From Chlamydomonas reinhardtii (lineage: Eukaryota; Chlorophyta; Chlorophyceae; Chlamydomonadales; Chlamydomonadaceae): a stretch of 64,000 nt of DNA. The notes beneath the pieces were generated by a model that ran no database searches, was not told the DNA's origin, and worked only from the letters and a program-made list of their open reading frames with translations. This document shows positions 48,301 through 59,658 of this stretch, piece by piece (the first letter of the stretch is position 1; each line of letters begins with the position of its first letter). The stretch is from positions 8,301,084-8,365,083 of the forward strand of contig NC_057015.1 in NCBI RefSeq assembly GCF_000002595.2, read 5' to 3'. Position numbers and translations under genes: made by a program.

Positions 48301-48519
48301 GCACCAGCCGGCGACCTGGCGGCGGCGGCGGCCGCCGCCGCGGCGGCGCAGGGCGCTCCGCCGCCAGCACCGCGCCACGGCGGTCCGGACGCGGCAGCGG
48401 GCGGGCACACGGCGGGTGTGGGTGCGGCTGGACCGGCGGCAGCGACAGCGGGCACGGCGGCGGCGGCGGCGGCAGCGGGCACAGGTGGCTCGGCATCGTC
48501 GTCGATTGCGGATGCGTAG
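43632..48519 (+). CDS. DUF1997 plastid-type protein with giant disordered insert
   Basis: Exons 43632..43925, 44321..44530, 44889..45004, 45230..47947, 48267..48519; 3591 nt, 1196 residues in frame. The N-terminus (MAPRTLSASSRPIHTTTLAT...) is a chloroplast-type transit peptide. DUF1997 blocks: SAYLSLPLDQYSLLDPGWIS, PDTFVLRIPLFDLVGLEL, then, far downstream, VDVAVTVVVPAALTAVPRPL, LLGMTGSLIARYAISSLLP and FLDLLVADYGRW. DUF1997 is a lipid-binding-like (START/SRPBCC) domain of cyanobacteria and plastids without an established reaction. Between the halves lie ~850 residues rich in Ala, Ser, Gly, Pro and Thr, mostly one 2.7 kb exon, with small coding repeats (SAGTSTSAGTSTNA). A further Ala-rich tail follows. 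Use of the whole frame in mRNA is likely but unproven. Confidence 0.85.
44763..44880 (+). repeat. CCCT/CTCC polypyrimidine tract in intron 2
   Basis: About 118 bp of almost pure C/T, mostly TCCC units, ending at the intron 2 acceptor of the DUF1997 gene. Confidence 0.95.
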
Positions 48520-48887
48520 TTTCGTTGGCTGGTGGATGGCGGCGTGGCTGTTGGTAGTGCAAGGGACCACACAAGGCAGCGTGCTAGCACGGGCCCTTTA
48601 AATAAGCATCTGGTGCATATGCATTGGCGTGTCACACTGCCGTATGTTTCAACGCCTGTGGCTTGGGGTCTAGCGAGCAGGATACATCAGCGCGGGGCGT
48701 GTGTCAGCGCTGTCGCATTGAGTGCACGCTCTTGTGCATAGCACTGTTTGGTTCGCCGGTAACCATTACCCAGTTAGCTTTCAGGCACTGGGTAATCAAG
48801 CATTGAGCCGCGCTGTGCTGTGCCACGCAAGTCGCAACGCCGCATGTACTCTCTGGTCGCCTGACAAGTCTGCTAGGTGGCTCTTTG

Positions 48888-48892
48888 TGTAA
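48888..48892 (+). terminator. Candidate poly(A) signal of DUF1997 gene
   Basis: TGTAA, ~370 bp after the stop codon. Confidence 0.55.
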
Positions 48893-49833
48893 TGTGCCAT
48901 GGTGATGTCTCCTGGGTGTATGCCTCGAGTGTCACGCCCTGACGTGTGACCGTGCATGCCGTGTCACCGCATGGTGTTTTCACGCATTACTTAGCATGAT
49001 TGCCACGTAGAAGAACCAGCGGGGCACACCACAAGTACGCCAGCACACGGTATCGCGTGACACGAGTTCGAGTTCCAATTAGTACTGGGGAAGTGACACA
49101 GTGGCATAGCGGCAGGTCATGCAAAAGGCTCTTCAGTAGCTGAGTGACTGAGTCCCGAGAAACCAGTGTAGCCTAGTGTAGCCCGCAAGCTCAGCACTAC
49201 TCCCGACTCACTCACCGCCTGACCCACAGTCCGCCTCGCACGATACGGTGCTCACACTCTGTCTCAGCTCTGATAATAGCACACTGACTGACATTTTTGT
49301 TGATTTCCTTCAATGAGATACTGGTGCACCGCGGCGCTCCAGCCAGCACTCGGCTTTCCATCTGTCCCCTATCGCCGTGCGCTTGGGCCTACTTCTGCTT
49401 CTGATTCAGCCGCCACTGCCGCACCCTGATGCGGTTGCCGCAAGTTTTGCAGCTCAGCATGTCGCGACGAGAGTCAGCGATTTGCGGGGAGACCGTCTCG
49501 AGGCGGCGTGCCGTCTCCCACCCCACTCTGCCTGCGATGCAGGCACAGGGCAGCTCTGTGTAGCCAAGCCTGCCTACCCAGGCTCAACGTAAGGGCCCGA
49601 CGCTGCACCCACGTACACTCCATGAAGGAACGTGGGGGAGGGGAGCCGGCCGCACAGGCATGCTCCTTTACACGAAAGCGCAAACACAGCCACAAGCTTG
49701 AAGCGCACCTACTGCACCAAGCAGGTCGGCACTCGGCAGCGCCGGCGCAGGCAGTGTCCGTCCCACCCAGCACACACCTGCTCGTGAGGGGTCCGGATAA
49801 CTCGCAGTCTAACACATCTAACCCAACACAGTG

Positions 49834-49838
49834 TTACA
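49834..49838 (-). terminator. Candidate poly(A) signal of chloroplast protein gene
   Basis: TGTAA on the minus strand, ~635 bp after the stop codon. Confidence 0.5.
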
Positions 49839-50473
49839 AAGCAGCAGAGCAGGTGTGACAGGATGCGCAGCACGGCCGTGCTGACGGTTCAGGGGGGTCG
49901 TGCCACACAACACATTGCATCTAGCTAACCAACTCATCGCCGAGAGCCCTGCCTAGAACCCCAACCCTGCAAGCACATCTCGACAGCCGCCGGCGCGGCG
50001 TAGCACTGCATGATGATGCAGGCACCGGGTGCGAGCTACCACGGCCGGCTCCGTGTCCCTGCCGCGGCGACATCCGTACAGCACCTCAAGGCCCCGCGCA
50101 CACATGACGAAAACACTCACGCACCACTCTGTGCCAGCTGCCACGCCATTCCCGATCAACAGCATGTACACACACATAAACACCGTCCGCTCTCGAGAAC
50201 CAAAGAATACTGGCAACGCCTCAGCCCAAAGTCAGGTCATCCTACGTCCACCCGCCTTGGTGCTTGCCCGACAAGGGCCGTCGCCGCACACAGTGCTGTC
50301 GCATTGCGGCCGCAGCTGCTGTACAACCGGGCCACCAACTGCAGCCGGCTCCTCCTCCTCCTCTCCTCCTTTTCCTCCTCTCCTCCTCCTTCTCCTCCTC
50401 CTCTCCTCCTCCTCTTCCTCCTCATCCCGGTCCGTTTCAGTCCACTAGCCTGCAGGCGGCCTGTGGCGGCCGC

Positions 50474-53290
50474 CTACTTGGCCTTGGCGAGCGCGGACTC
50501 GGCCATGCCGTACAGCTCCTTCACCTTGGCGCCCGCGAGAGCCAGAGCCTGTGCAGTGGGCGCGGGGTGTACGTGCGTACGCGTGTGGGTTTGGCATTCA
50601 ACGGCCAAGTGTACGATGTGGCGGGCGACACACCTCACATAGCAGGCGCTCCCGCATGCTGCCCCGAAGGCGTTGGTACGGAAACCTCCCAGCTCAGCTG
50701 AAGTGGCCCATTGTTAAGGCCGCACCCCCTTCCCGGCTGGTTTGTGTGGGCTAGTTTCGGGTTCTGAGTTTACATGGACTTGGTTTGGCTAACCCCACCT
50801 TGTTGGTCTCGGCGCTGTACTTGGTCGCGGCCGCCACCACGCCGGCGAATCCGCCCAGCACCACCACCTCGGCCAGGAACAGGGGCAGCGGGCCGCGCCG
50901 CTTCTGCTTGCCGGCGGGCTGCGGCGGGTGGGGGTTGTTTAGAACACGAGGCGATCAACGGGAGATTCCCTTTACCATTGTCCATGGCGCATGAAGAAAG
51001 AGGAGAGGGGGTCAAGCGGATGACACGGCGGGCGGAGGCACGTCCATATGACACAAGGTGGCAGGGCCTAAGCTGGAAAGCAGCGACGGGTAGGGTGCGG
51101 CAAGGCGTGACCCCTTGAACCTGCCCACCTCCTCCTTCTTGGGCTGCTCAGCCTTCTTGGGCTCAGGCTTCTTCGCCTCCACCACCGGCTCGGGCTGCGG
51201 GGGTGGGGACAGCCGGGGCAGCAAAGGCACCACATTGGCACACTGCCCAAGACACCACACCAGACGACACCATAACACAAGCAAGGTACGGTAATCATCA
51301 CTCAGCAATTCGCAATACCGTACCGCCCTGCGTCAATGGCGGCCCAGTCACCACTCGGCCCCTGCTGCTTGCCGAAGCGACCAGCCAGACTTCAGGGGGC
51401 GCGCTGTAGGCACGGTATACAATGTTCCTGTACCCACCTTGGGCGCGGGCGCGGGCGTGTTCCAGGAGAAGGCCGGCTTGGCGGGCTCCGGCGCGGGCGT
51501 GGGCTCCACCACGGCGGGCGCGGGGGCGGGCGCCGGGGCGGCGTTGAATCCGCCGAAGCCGCGGTAGCGGGTGGTGCTGGAGCTGCTGCTGGCCTCGTAG
51601 GCGGCGGCGGCGGAGCTCTTGAGCTCGCCGCCCACCGCGGCTGAGCGCGCCGCTGAGTGGCAGGGAGGGATGGGAGCGGGTTCAAGGAGGTGGGAGGTGG
51701 GAGGAGTCAGGGAGTAGGCGATGTGGTGCGCCAGGTATGGAGGGGCGAGGTGGGCAGAGTGAGGAGTGGAAGCCTGGGATGAGGTGGGTTACGGTTGGCT
51801 GATTGGAGCTGGGCGCAAGTGTGGTGGGCGTCCACCAGGCCCCCCTTGCCTCCCCAACCGCTGCCGTCAGCTTCACTTGTCTCCAATGTCCTATGTCATT
51901 TACTCATGGCGAAAAGACACGTGTACAACATCTCATCCGCTTCTGCCGTACACTGCCAATGGCTTAGCAGTGCATAGCGAGCTCTCGACTTGTGCGCGCG
52001 CAACCAGCAGCAACACAGGAGGAAGGGGTACTTCCGTCCAAATAAACTCAGACCCAGAGCCCAGGGGTTTGTGCGATCACCGCCACCCGGTCCTTGCCCC
52101 AGAGCGTGTGCCCGCCCCCACCATTGGCGGCGTCCACTGCGGCGTCAGCGGCCTCGGTGGAGGCCGCGGGGGCGTCGCCGCCCGCCTTGGCCTCCGCTGC
52201 CTCGCGACTGCGGGTGGGGTAAAACACACACAGCACGTGGGTAAAACACACGCGTGTGCACAAGGACGGGCGGGCGCCTCATGTCGCCGGTCAGGGTGAA
52301 GGCGGTAGACCGGTGCTGGCGTCTGAGGACGTGGCAGCGCACGCCCCGCCCCGCCTGGCGGCACACATTGGTGCCGCGTGCCATGCCCCGTTCCAAACCC
52401 GCTGGCTAGCCCGGCCGGCACTGGACAGGCTGCGCGGCCGCGCCAAGCCGACACGCTACCCGCACAATGCAGCAGCACAGAGCTTCACTCGCACACGGCC
52501 CGGCACTCACGCGGCGCGCAGCATCTCGCGGCGCCGCTCCAGCTCGCGCTGGCGGCGCTGGTAGGGGCTCAGGCCCTCCTGCAAACGGCGCCAGGGCCGG
52601 GCGGGGGGTACACAGGTGACAAAGGCTGTCGCACGGAAGCTAAGGGTGATAGGGGCCAGCGGGACTTTCCAAGCCGAAACCCAACTCTGCAGCACACCTT
52701 CCCATACAACGTTTCCACGCAGCTGTAAAAACAAGCAGTAACCTGTGCAAGCACCGCCACGCCCCTCCGTCAACACCGTCCGGGGCTCTCACTCACGTCG
52801 GACGCCTCCTCCTCCGCGTGCGCGGGCTGCACCATCAGCGCCGCGGTGGGGTCCATGGCGGGGACCACGTTCAGAGCCAGAGTGGCAGCGGCCAGCAGCG
52901 CGGCGCCCGAGGCACGCAGCGACACGGCGGTGGGCTGTTTGGGGCGCGCGGGGGAGCGAGCAAGGGAAAGTTGGCGTGAGAACGGTCTCGGCGGTGCAAG
53001 GATAGCAATGAGAGCTGTCCCGATTCAGTCGCGACGTGCAGTGGTTTGAGCGTAGAGGCACAATATCCCACAATGCAGTGTGAACCAGAAAGCGAGTGCA
53101 ACTATCACCGGTGGCATCCTCAGCAACCGTGTTCCGGTGACCCGGCGTGCGAGTGCTTCCGTGTGCCGATCTAGTCGCTCCTTCGACGACTTACATCCTT
53201 CACGCCATCACGCTGCGCGCGGACGATAATCGCCCGGCGAGAGGTGCGGGCACTGCAAGCAGGGCGCTGGGCGCGGGTGGCCTGCAGCAT
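50474..53290 (-). CDS. Unrecognised chloroplast membrane protein
   Basis: Eight exons: 53290..53195, 52934..52797, 52578..52511, 52207..52122, 51652..51438, 51194..51129, 50918..50799, 50548..50474; 864 nt, 287 residues, all phases fit. I do not know the family. In order: a chloroplast transit peptide (MLQATRAQRPACSARTSRRA), a hydrophobic Ala/Leu stretch ending QPAHAEEE (residues ~37-73; AHA resembles a thylakoid signal-peptide cleavage site, but no twin Arg), a basic helix (SPYQRRQRELERRREML), an Ala/Ser-rich part, a flexible Pro/Ala/Glu linker (APAPAPAVVEPTPAPEPAKP), a Lys/Glu/Pro segment, and a C-terminal membrane helix (LFLAEVVVLGGFAGVVAAA, about 231-250) followed by YSAETNK. The linker-plus-anchor plan suggests a thylakoid or envelope tether. 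Exon 5 has two in-frame acceptors (51652 or 51640). Confidence 0.8.
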
Positions 53291-53840
53291 TTTTGTGCTT
53301 ACTTAGAAAGATAAATATGTGATAGCGGGGTTAGGTGGAAACGAAGGAAGACTTGAAACGAAGGAAGACGTGAGAAAGAGGGCGGGGAATTTCTGCTGCA
53401 TGGCAACATGAGAGTTTTGCTAGTGCCCCGAGCCCTGCGCGAACAAGGGCTTGGTTCTCAAATGCACTTCATTTGAGCATTGAGGGTACTAGGGGGCCAC
53501 AGAACTCGTGCAGAAGTTTGGACCTTCCAAAGCGAAACTTCTCCCCCAAAGCGGGCTTCTTCTTTCTTCCACGACTTGGACTGAATTAAACCTCCACGAC
53601 AAGGTGAGCGAGCCCAGAGCAGCCAGCCTACAGTCGGTGTTCGAGGCCTCAGCTTTGACCTGGGCATGAAATCACCTTGCCCAGTGTGTGTCTTGGGCAG
53701 CAGCCAGCCTTAGCCAGCCATAGTTGATTGCAGCAGGACCGTGACTGACAACCTGCTCAGGGACAGCAGCGTGGGGCGGAATTTTGGGGGCCCGCTGATG
53801 ATGCAGACCCGAATTGCCTCCGACCTGGTGCCAGCGCAGG
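53291..53840. promoter_or_regulatory. Bidirectional promoter, chloroplast protein / MIP channel
   Basis: 550 bp between divergent start codons. Contains a tandem pair of GAAACGAAGGAAGAC at 53338-53368, and AT-rich TAAATATGTGATAG at 53311-53325 close to the minus-strand start. Confidence 0.5.
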
Positions 53841-55957
53841 ATGTCTCTGGAGGTGCAGTCCAAGTATGACCGGGGGTACCAGGATGAGGGGCAAGGCCTG
53901 GTTGAGCTGGGGACGGCGCACGACGCTGTCCCTAAGACGACAGCACAGCCGAAGTATGGCGACGACGACGACCTGCTGCCCGTGGTGCTGGAGCGCTACT
54001 TGGAGAAGGCTGGCGTGATGTGAGTCAATGGGGACGGTGGAAGGCTGGACGCAAACAGCGCAGCGCGACCGAGCAGCGCAGAAATTGATTCTGCATTGTT
54101 GCGGCTTGCAGGCAGAAGCTGCGCCCCTACCTGGACCCGTCGGGCCAGGTGAAGAACGAGTTCGCGCGTTGCCTCATGGCAGAGTTCTTCGGCACGCTGC
54201 TGTTTCAGATGTTCGGTGGTTCCGCGCCAGCGAAGGACACCACCGCGCCCGCTGCCAACGGTTTCGCGCTGGTGGCTGTGAGTGAGTACGCGCAGGGGCT
54301 GCATCGACGAGGGCAGGGTTGAGGCTGCGTGGGGGAAGCACAGCGCGAGCTGGGGTTCACACGCACGCACGCATGCACGTGCATGGGGTGGTGGCTACAC
54401 TGAGGCCGCACCACGTCTGCCGGGCGTGTCGGGGGCCCTGGCCATAAACGTGCCTGCACCTTTCCACATGCCATTTGGCGCGACCTCAGCGCAGCATAGG
54501 GTCGCACAGCTCTGGGTAGCAAGAGCACGGTAGCGCTGGGGGTCGTGACAGGCGCCTGTGCGCGTGCGCGCTTGTGGGCCATGCTGCCCTCTGCAGCGCG
54601 GCCCGCTATACAGTGCAGGCGAGGGCAGCCGAGGCCGCACCGCATCGCACGGTTGGCGTTGTGCACGTTCGCATGCCCTTGGGGCAGGCTCATAGCCAGC
54701 TTCGACAACAGCCTTGTGGGTAGTCAGCGGACCCAGTCGAAACCTGCGCCGCGGCGGTGTGTGAACACGAGTGTACGTTATGATGCTGACCATGCCCGCA
54801 GTCTACGCCTTTGCCAACATCTCGGGCGCCCACATCAACCCCGCGGTGACCTTCGCGCTCATCTGCACTGGCCACATGAAGTGGTGGAAGGGACTGCTGT
54901 ACATGATTGCTCAGGTGCGCCGGCGCGCGATGAGCGCGGGCAATGGGCATATAGGGACAGTAGCCGACTGGGCCAGGGCCGTCCGTGCACACAGGTGCCC
55001 GTGGCCCGTCTGCCGCGGAAGTGCGGTCGCTGAGCTGGTACGGGCAGCGGTTCCACCCCAGCCCATTATTTGGCCAGCAAAAGCCACCGCCCGCCAACAC
55101 GCCTACACTCCCCCCCCCACACGTTGCCATACAGATCCTGGGTGCTATCTTCGGCGCGCTCATCTACGCCGCTCTGATCCCCGCGCTGCACCTGGGCGCC
55201 GGCGCTGGCTCCCCCGGCTGCTTCAGCCCAACCGCGGGCGTGAAGAACGGCGACGTGTTCGGGTGGGAGGTGATGATGACGTTCCTGCTGGTCATGACCG
55301 TGTACGCTGCCGCCGTCGCCAAGCCGGGCCACGGCAACACCGCCCCCCTGGCCATCGGCCTGTCGCTGTACGCCGCCGCCATCTCGGGTGGGTGTCGATG
55401 GAGTGACACATGGGTGACTATTGAGGAGTACTGGACGGGAACGGGTGGGACTGCTGCGCTTCAGCGCACGCTCTACAACAGGCAGAGGATTTATCAGTCT
55501 GAAAGCCCAAGAACGGGGTTCGGGATGCTGCCACGTTGCAGACCAGGGGTAATACTGGAAACATGCATGGTTTAGGCCCAGCCGCATGCCCGACACATAT
55601 GCGCCTAACCTCAATAGCTGCTACAACGCCCAGTCGTATCGATCCGTGACAGCCCACGTCCATACAGTTACCGTGCTGCATGAGTCATGGCAGGTATCCT
55701 TGCAAGACGGGGGGGGGGCGACGGATTCATGCCAACTCTGCGACCCGCTGTGCCACCCCAACCGCCCAGGTGGCCCCTACACCGGCGCCTCGCTGAATCC
55801 CGCCCGTACCATCGGCCCCGCCGTGGTGTTCACCTGCAACGTGGGCGTCTCCTTCCTCTACATCTTCGCGGAGTTCTTTGGCGCTGCCTGCGCTGCCGGC
55901 CTGTCCATCTTCCTGTACGGCCGCGCCCCCGACAGCGTGCGCCGGCCGGCGATTTAA
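53841..55957 (+). CDS. MIP1: MIP family aquaporin/aquaglyceroporin
   Basis: Exons 53841..54019, 54112..54281, 54802..54914, 55135..55387, 55770..55957; 903 nt, 300 residues. Six-helix channel for water, glycerol or other small neutral solutes. Both pore motifs are intact: SGAHINPAVTFAL (first NPA) and TGASLNPARTIGP (second NPA with the conserved Arg). Other signs: NEFARCLMAEFFGTLLFQMF (TM1 with the Glu), GLLYMIAQILGAIFGAL, GWEVMMTFLLVMTVYAAAV, FLYIFAEFFGAACAAGL. The ~75-residue N-terminus is hydrophilic and acidic (KYGDDDDLLPVV). Ala-Gly-x-Ser-x-Asn-Pro-Ala-Arg in loop E is plant-TIP-like, but the family type is uncertain. The symbol is from memory of a 300-residue algal MIP1 near TUB2. Confidence 0.94.
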
Positions 55958-57185
55958 GCTGCCAGGCGATGGAGTGGAATCCGTGTCGGAGCAGCGCGCG
56001 GGCCTGCCCTCCATACACAATGTGTATGGCAGCGCGCGGCTGTGCGTGGGAGGGCTGGGCGGAGGCCTTCTTGGTGGGAGGATGAGGGGATGATGGCATG
56101 TGGTGACTGTTGAGTCAGGTGTGTGAGGTGTACATCGGCGGGCTGCACAGAGGCCTTGAGTGACCCTGCCTTTTTGGGTTGCAGCGGGCAGCACGCTTGT
56201 GGCGAGTGCTGCAATTGGCACGGCCGACGTGCACTAGAAACCAGCGAGCGGAGATTGACATGACTGACTGGAGTGAACCCGGATGTGAGCGCCGTAGCTG
56301 CGTGCTGCGGTAGTGTTCGGAAGTGGAGGGCGCATAGTAACATGGAGGGTTGGGCCGATGCGCGGCCCTGTGGGCAGCTGTGGGGACGCTGCTGGGGGTA
56401 TGGAGGAGAGAGGCACTACACAGACGTCCGTCTGACATGCCCCGTGGAGAGCCGTAGATGTACTTGGGGCGCCGCATGACCTGCCAGGCAGGTGGACTAC
56501 TGGCACACTTGGTCTTATTGCCCCAGGCAATATCGGCACAGCGGGTGTAATGCTCAATCTTGCTTCCGACCTCGGAGTGTCCTTCATGGCATCAGAGGCG
56601 CGTGCTCGGGAGTCCCGCAGCACTGTTAAGGTCACCAAGTACAGCTGCAAAGGGAGGACAGCTAGGACCCCATGCCACACTAACGCACGTCTGCACACGC
56701 GGTTGCGGTACGCGCGAATACGGTACCGATGGAATGCGATAGCCATCAAACATTGAAACTAGTCCAATACGAGTAAGAAAAGAAACGGCGTGCGTGTCTG
56801 CCCCAGACGTGCGTCGCAAGCACCGCGCAAAGGGCTGGCCATCCTCACAGCGGTAGGACCAGTGCACCCTCACGGCCTCACTGCCTAAACCAATGATTGG
56901 CTTCTGGTGCAACCCATTTCAAGCTTCCCTCGTTGAGCAATACAACCGTCAAAACTGTTGGGGGCCCCATGCCATTTGCCAAGCGACTTCGCCCACTTCA
57001 GGCCATTAGTGTACATCTACACATGCTAGCGGGGCAAACGCCATCTCCATGCCAGCTTCGCCAAAATTGCAGCAGCGCCGGCCGCTTCGGGACCCAAACA
57101 TGACGTACTCGCTACCTGCCGATCCAAGCTGCGAAACACAGCCTACCGCATGCTTATTCGCGTCGCGTTGAAGTGTTATACCGTA
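55958..57185. other. Convergent 3' region
   Basis: Space between the MIP stop and the U-box protein stop. A plus-strand TGTAA at 56546 suits MIP. No minus-strand TGTAA was found for the U-box gene. Nothing else recognised. Confidence 0.4.
56546..56550 (+). terminator. Candidate poly(A) signal of MIP gene
   Basis: TGTAA, ~590 bp after the stop codon. Confidence 0.5.
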
Positions 57186-59658
57186 TCATCGCGGCTGCTG
57201 CGGATTGAGCAGCAGCAGCACGCTGGCGACCTTCAGCACCCGCGCCAGGGGCCACCTGCAGTTGGTGAGCGTGACGAGGCCGTACACAGCCGAGCACACC
57301 ACCCGCTGGATGTTCTGCCGCCGCCGCCAGAAGCGCCCACGCCCGCCCGCCCCAGGCCCGGCCACGTCCCCCAGCACCGCAATGTCGCCGTCGCCACTGC
57401 CGCTGAAACGGTGGGCCCCGCCGGCCCTGTCGCCGGCGCCTCCGCCGCCCGCCCCTGTGAACTGCCGCCGCAGGGCATCCAGCGCCGCCTCCAGGCGCCC
57501 GCACCGCAGCAGTGTGTACACATACAGCAGCTCCGCATTCCCCGCCGACCCCGGCCCCGACCCCGCGCCCGCGGCCCAGCCCGGCGCACCCGCGACCTCC
57601 ACGCTGTGGCTTTGCCGCAGCTGCCGCCCACTACTGCTCGCCGCCAGGCCGTGCGCGGTCGCACCTCCAGGCCCGCCGCCGCCCCCACACGCCGCCCCCG
57701 CGCCGTTCGCCAGGTTGCTGCCGCTGCTGCCGCTGAAGGCAGCGCCACCGGCCAGTGCGGCGGCGCCGCTGCTGCTACAGCTGTTGCCTAGGATGCGCTC
57801 GCAGAACCGCATCACCAGCTCCTCAGGCAGCCCGGCCGCCAGCAGCACCCCCACGAAGCGTGCAGGTCGGTAGCCGCCGTCGCCGTGTCCGTCGGCAGCA
57901 CACGCCAGCGCCGCCAGCCGCTCCACCAGCTGCTGCTCGTCCGGCTCCTCCTCCTCGCCACCGCAGCAGTCGCCTGCGCTTCCGCCGCCGCCATTGCCAA
58001 AGCCCCACGACTCCAGGAGTCCCTGCAACGCCTCCACCTGCGCCGCGACATTTGAGCAGTGATTGGGTGGATGATGTGATCAGGCCTCCTTACACGCCTC
58101 CTGGGCGACGGGCGCAGCTAGCAGCTGATGCTCATCCTCTCCACGGGTCCTTTGCCCAACGCATACGCAGCCTGCGCACGTGGCTTGCCCACTCGTAACC
58201 TGGCCCCCACCCCCCACTCCCGCTTCAGAGCCTGGGCACCCGTGGCCCCATGCACAGCTTTCGATGTCATGAGCAACTCCATACCGACTGCAGACAGGCC
58301 CCCTCCGGACCGCCCCTTCCTCGCCTGCTGGCTGGTGTCGCCCGCCAGCTGCAGCAGCTGCGTATACAGGGCGGCGGCGCGGTCGCGCTGGCCGCAGCCC
58401 ACCAGCGAGGCGGCGAAGCGGCTGAGCGCCTGCGGGGGCGGATTACATTCATGATGGTTTAAGAAGCGAAGACGCAGCCAGAAACAGTAGTAGGGGGGGC
58501 GAGTGGGCACGGCCGGGGGCACATACACACATACTCTGACACTCTTACACGGGTTTGGGGTGCGCACGACAAGGGTAGCAAGGCCTGAGGCCCATGCCCA
58601 CGCCGTTCTCGCACCCATCTCAGCCGCGCGATGCGGGCGCCGTACTGCTGCCCCTTCCTCCCCATGCCACGCAGCCCGCCAAGGCACGCGCAGCCGCACC
58701 TGGAAGTCGTAGATGCTGCTGGGGTGCGTGAGGACATAGTCCACCACCTCGGGCGTCAGGCCCGCCACGCCCAGCACGGCGCCGCCGTGCGGCACGCCGG
58801 CCAGCGCCCCCGCAGCCAGCTCCGCCGCACGCCGCAGGTAGCGGACGGGCGTGCGACAGCTGGGTCGGCACACCTGGGCGATGCAACCCTGCACAGCTCG
58901 CTCTCGGTACGCGGCCGCCTGCGGGCAATGGTGGGGGCGGGGAAACCGTGTGCGCGCATGCCGGAAAACAGTGTGAACTGGCCGTGACAACACGAGCTCC
59001 GAGCCAAAGGCAGCTGCAGTTGTGGTGTGTGATCCCGCCGGCTGGCGCAGTGAGAAGGTCGACAGCCCGCACCTTGCTCTTCATGGGCCACACCGTGGTG
59101 AGCGAGGCGCTGGGTAGCGGCAGGTTGCTGATTGGGTCCACCTGCATGAACCAATGGCCTTTTATTGCCTGCACACGCTAGAATGCGGAATATATGCACA
59201 CACATACACACGCCTGAAGATTGACCCGAATGCATCAGTTGCCCACGCACCAGCTTTGTGGCCAGTGCCTTCTCAATGGCCGCCCGCTCGTACACCTGAC
59301 CCGCCGCGTTGATGACCGGCTCCACAAACACTGTGGAGCCAGCAATGAGAGAAGGGGCGGAGCATTCAAGAGCATCTTGTTTGGGGCAATTCCGCTATGA
59401 CGGCACTGATGTCACCCAGGTTGTCCCCTCAGCACATTATGCCGCACCCAGAGGCCGGACATGGCTGAAGCTGCCATGCCCATCGGATGCAGCCTGTGCA
59501 CCGGCCTTCCCTTGCTCACGTTCGTGCGTGATGGGGCAGATGAGGTCACTGGGGCTCTCCAGCCACTCTGCGTCATCCGGCGCGTCGGAACTGACGCTCA
59601 CAGAGCCCCGCGGCCCGCGTAGGCTGCTGGAATGGGACAGGGCGCCCCCGGCCGTCAT
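57186..59658 (-). CDS. U-box domain protein, probable E3 ubiquitin ligase
   Basis: Exons 59658..59520, 59330..59251, 59141..59073, 58918..58700, 58429..~58200 (3' end unresolved), 58037..57186. The first four and the last fit in phase; total ~500 residues. The U-box runs from ~residue 36 to ~96: SPSDLICPITHELFVEPVIN, QVYERAAIEKALAT, VDPISNLPLPSASLTTVWPM. U-boxes recruit E2-ubiquitin without zinc. Next come helices (AAAYRERAVQGCIAQ, RAAELAAGALAGVPHGGAVL, VVDYVLTHPSSIYDFQ, RAAALYTQLLQLAGD) that may form TPR/ARM-like repeats for substrate binding, then a Gly/Ser-rich region with LERLAALACAADG-like segments, and LLYVYTLLRCGRLEAALDAL. Substrates are unknown. The exon 5 donor could be one of several weak GT sites near 58200-58270. 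Confidence 0.8.

Larger units (their letters stand above)
48520..50473. other. Convergent 3' region with ~950 bp unexplained
   Basis: Space between the DUF1997 stop and the chloroplast protein stop. After candidate signals at 48888 (plus) and 49834 (minus), about 950 bp remain with no gene seen. A polypyrimidine CTCCT tract at 50352-50430 is in the 3' UTR of the minus-strand gene. Confidence 0.45.

Noticed and set aside
49020-49095. Possible tRNA (GTTCGAGTTC resembling a B box)
   Set aside because: No matching A box, anticodon stem or acceptor stem could be drawn.
58861-58874. Extra intron after GCIAQ in the U-box gene
   Set aside because: A GT and a CAG lie only about 12 nt apart; the frame reads straight through with good sequence.
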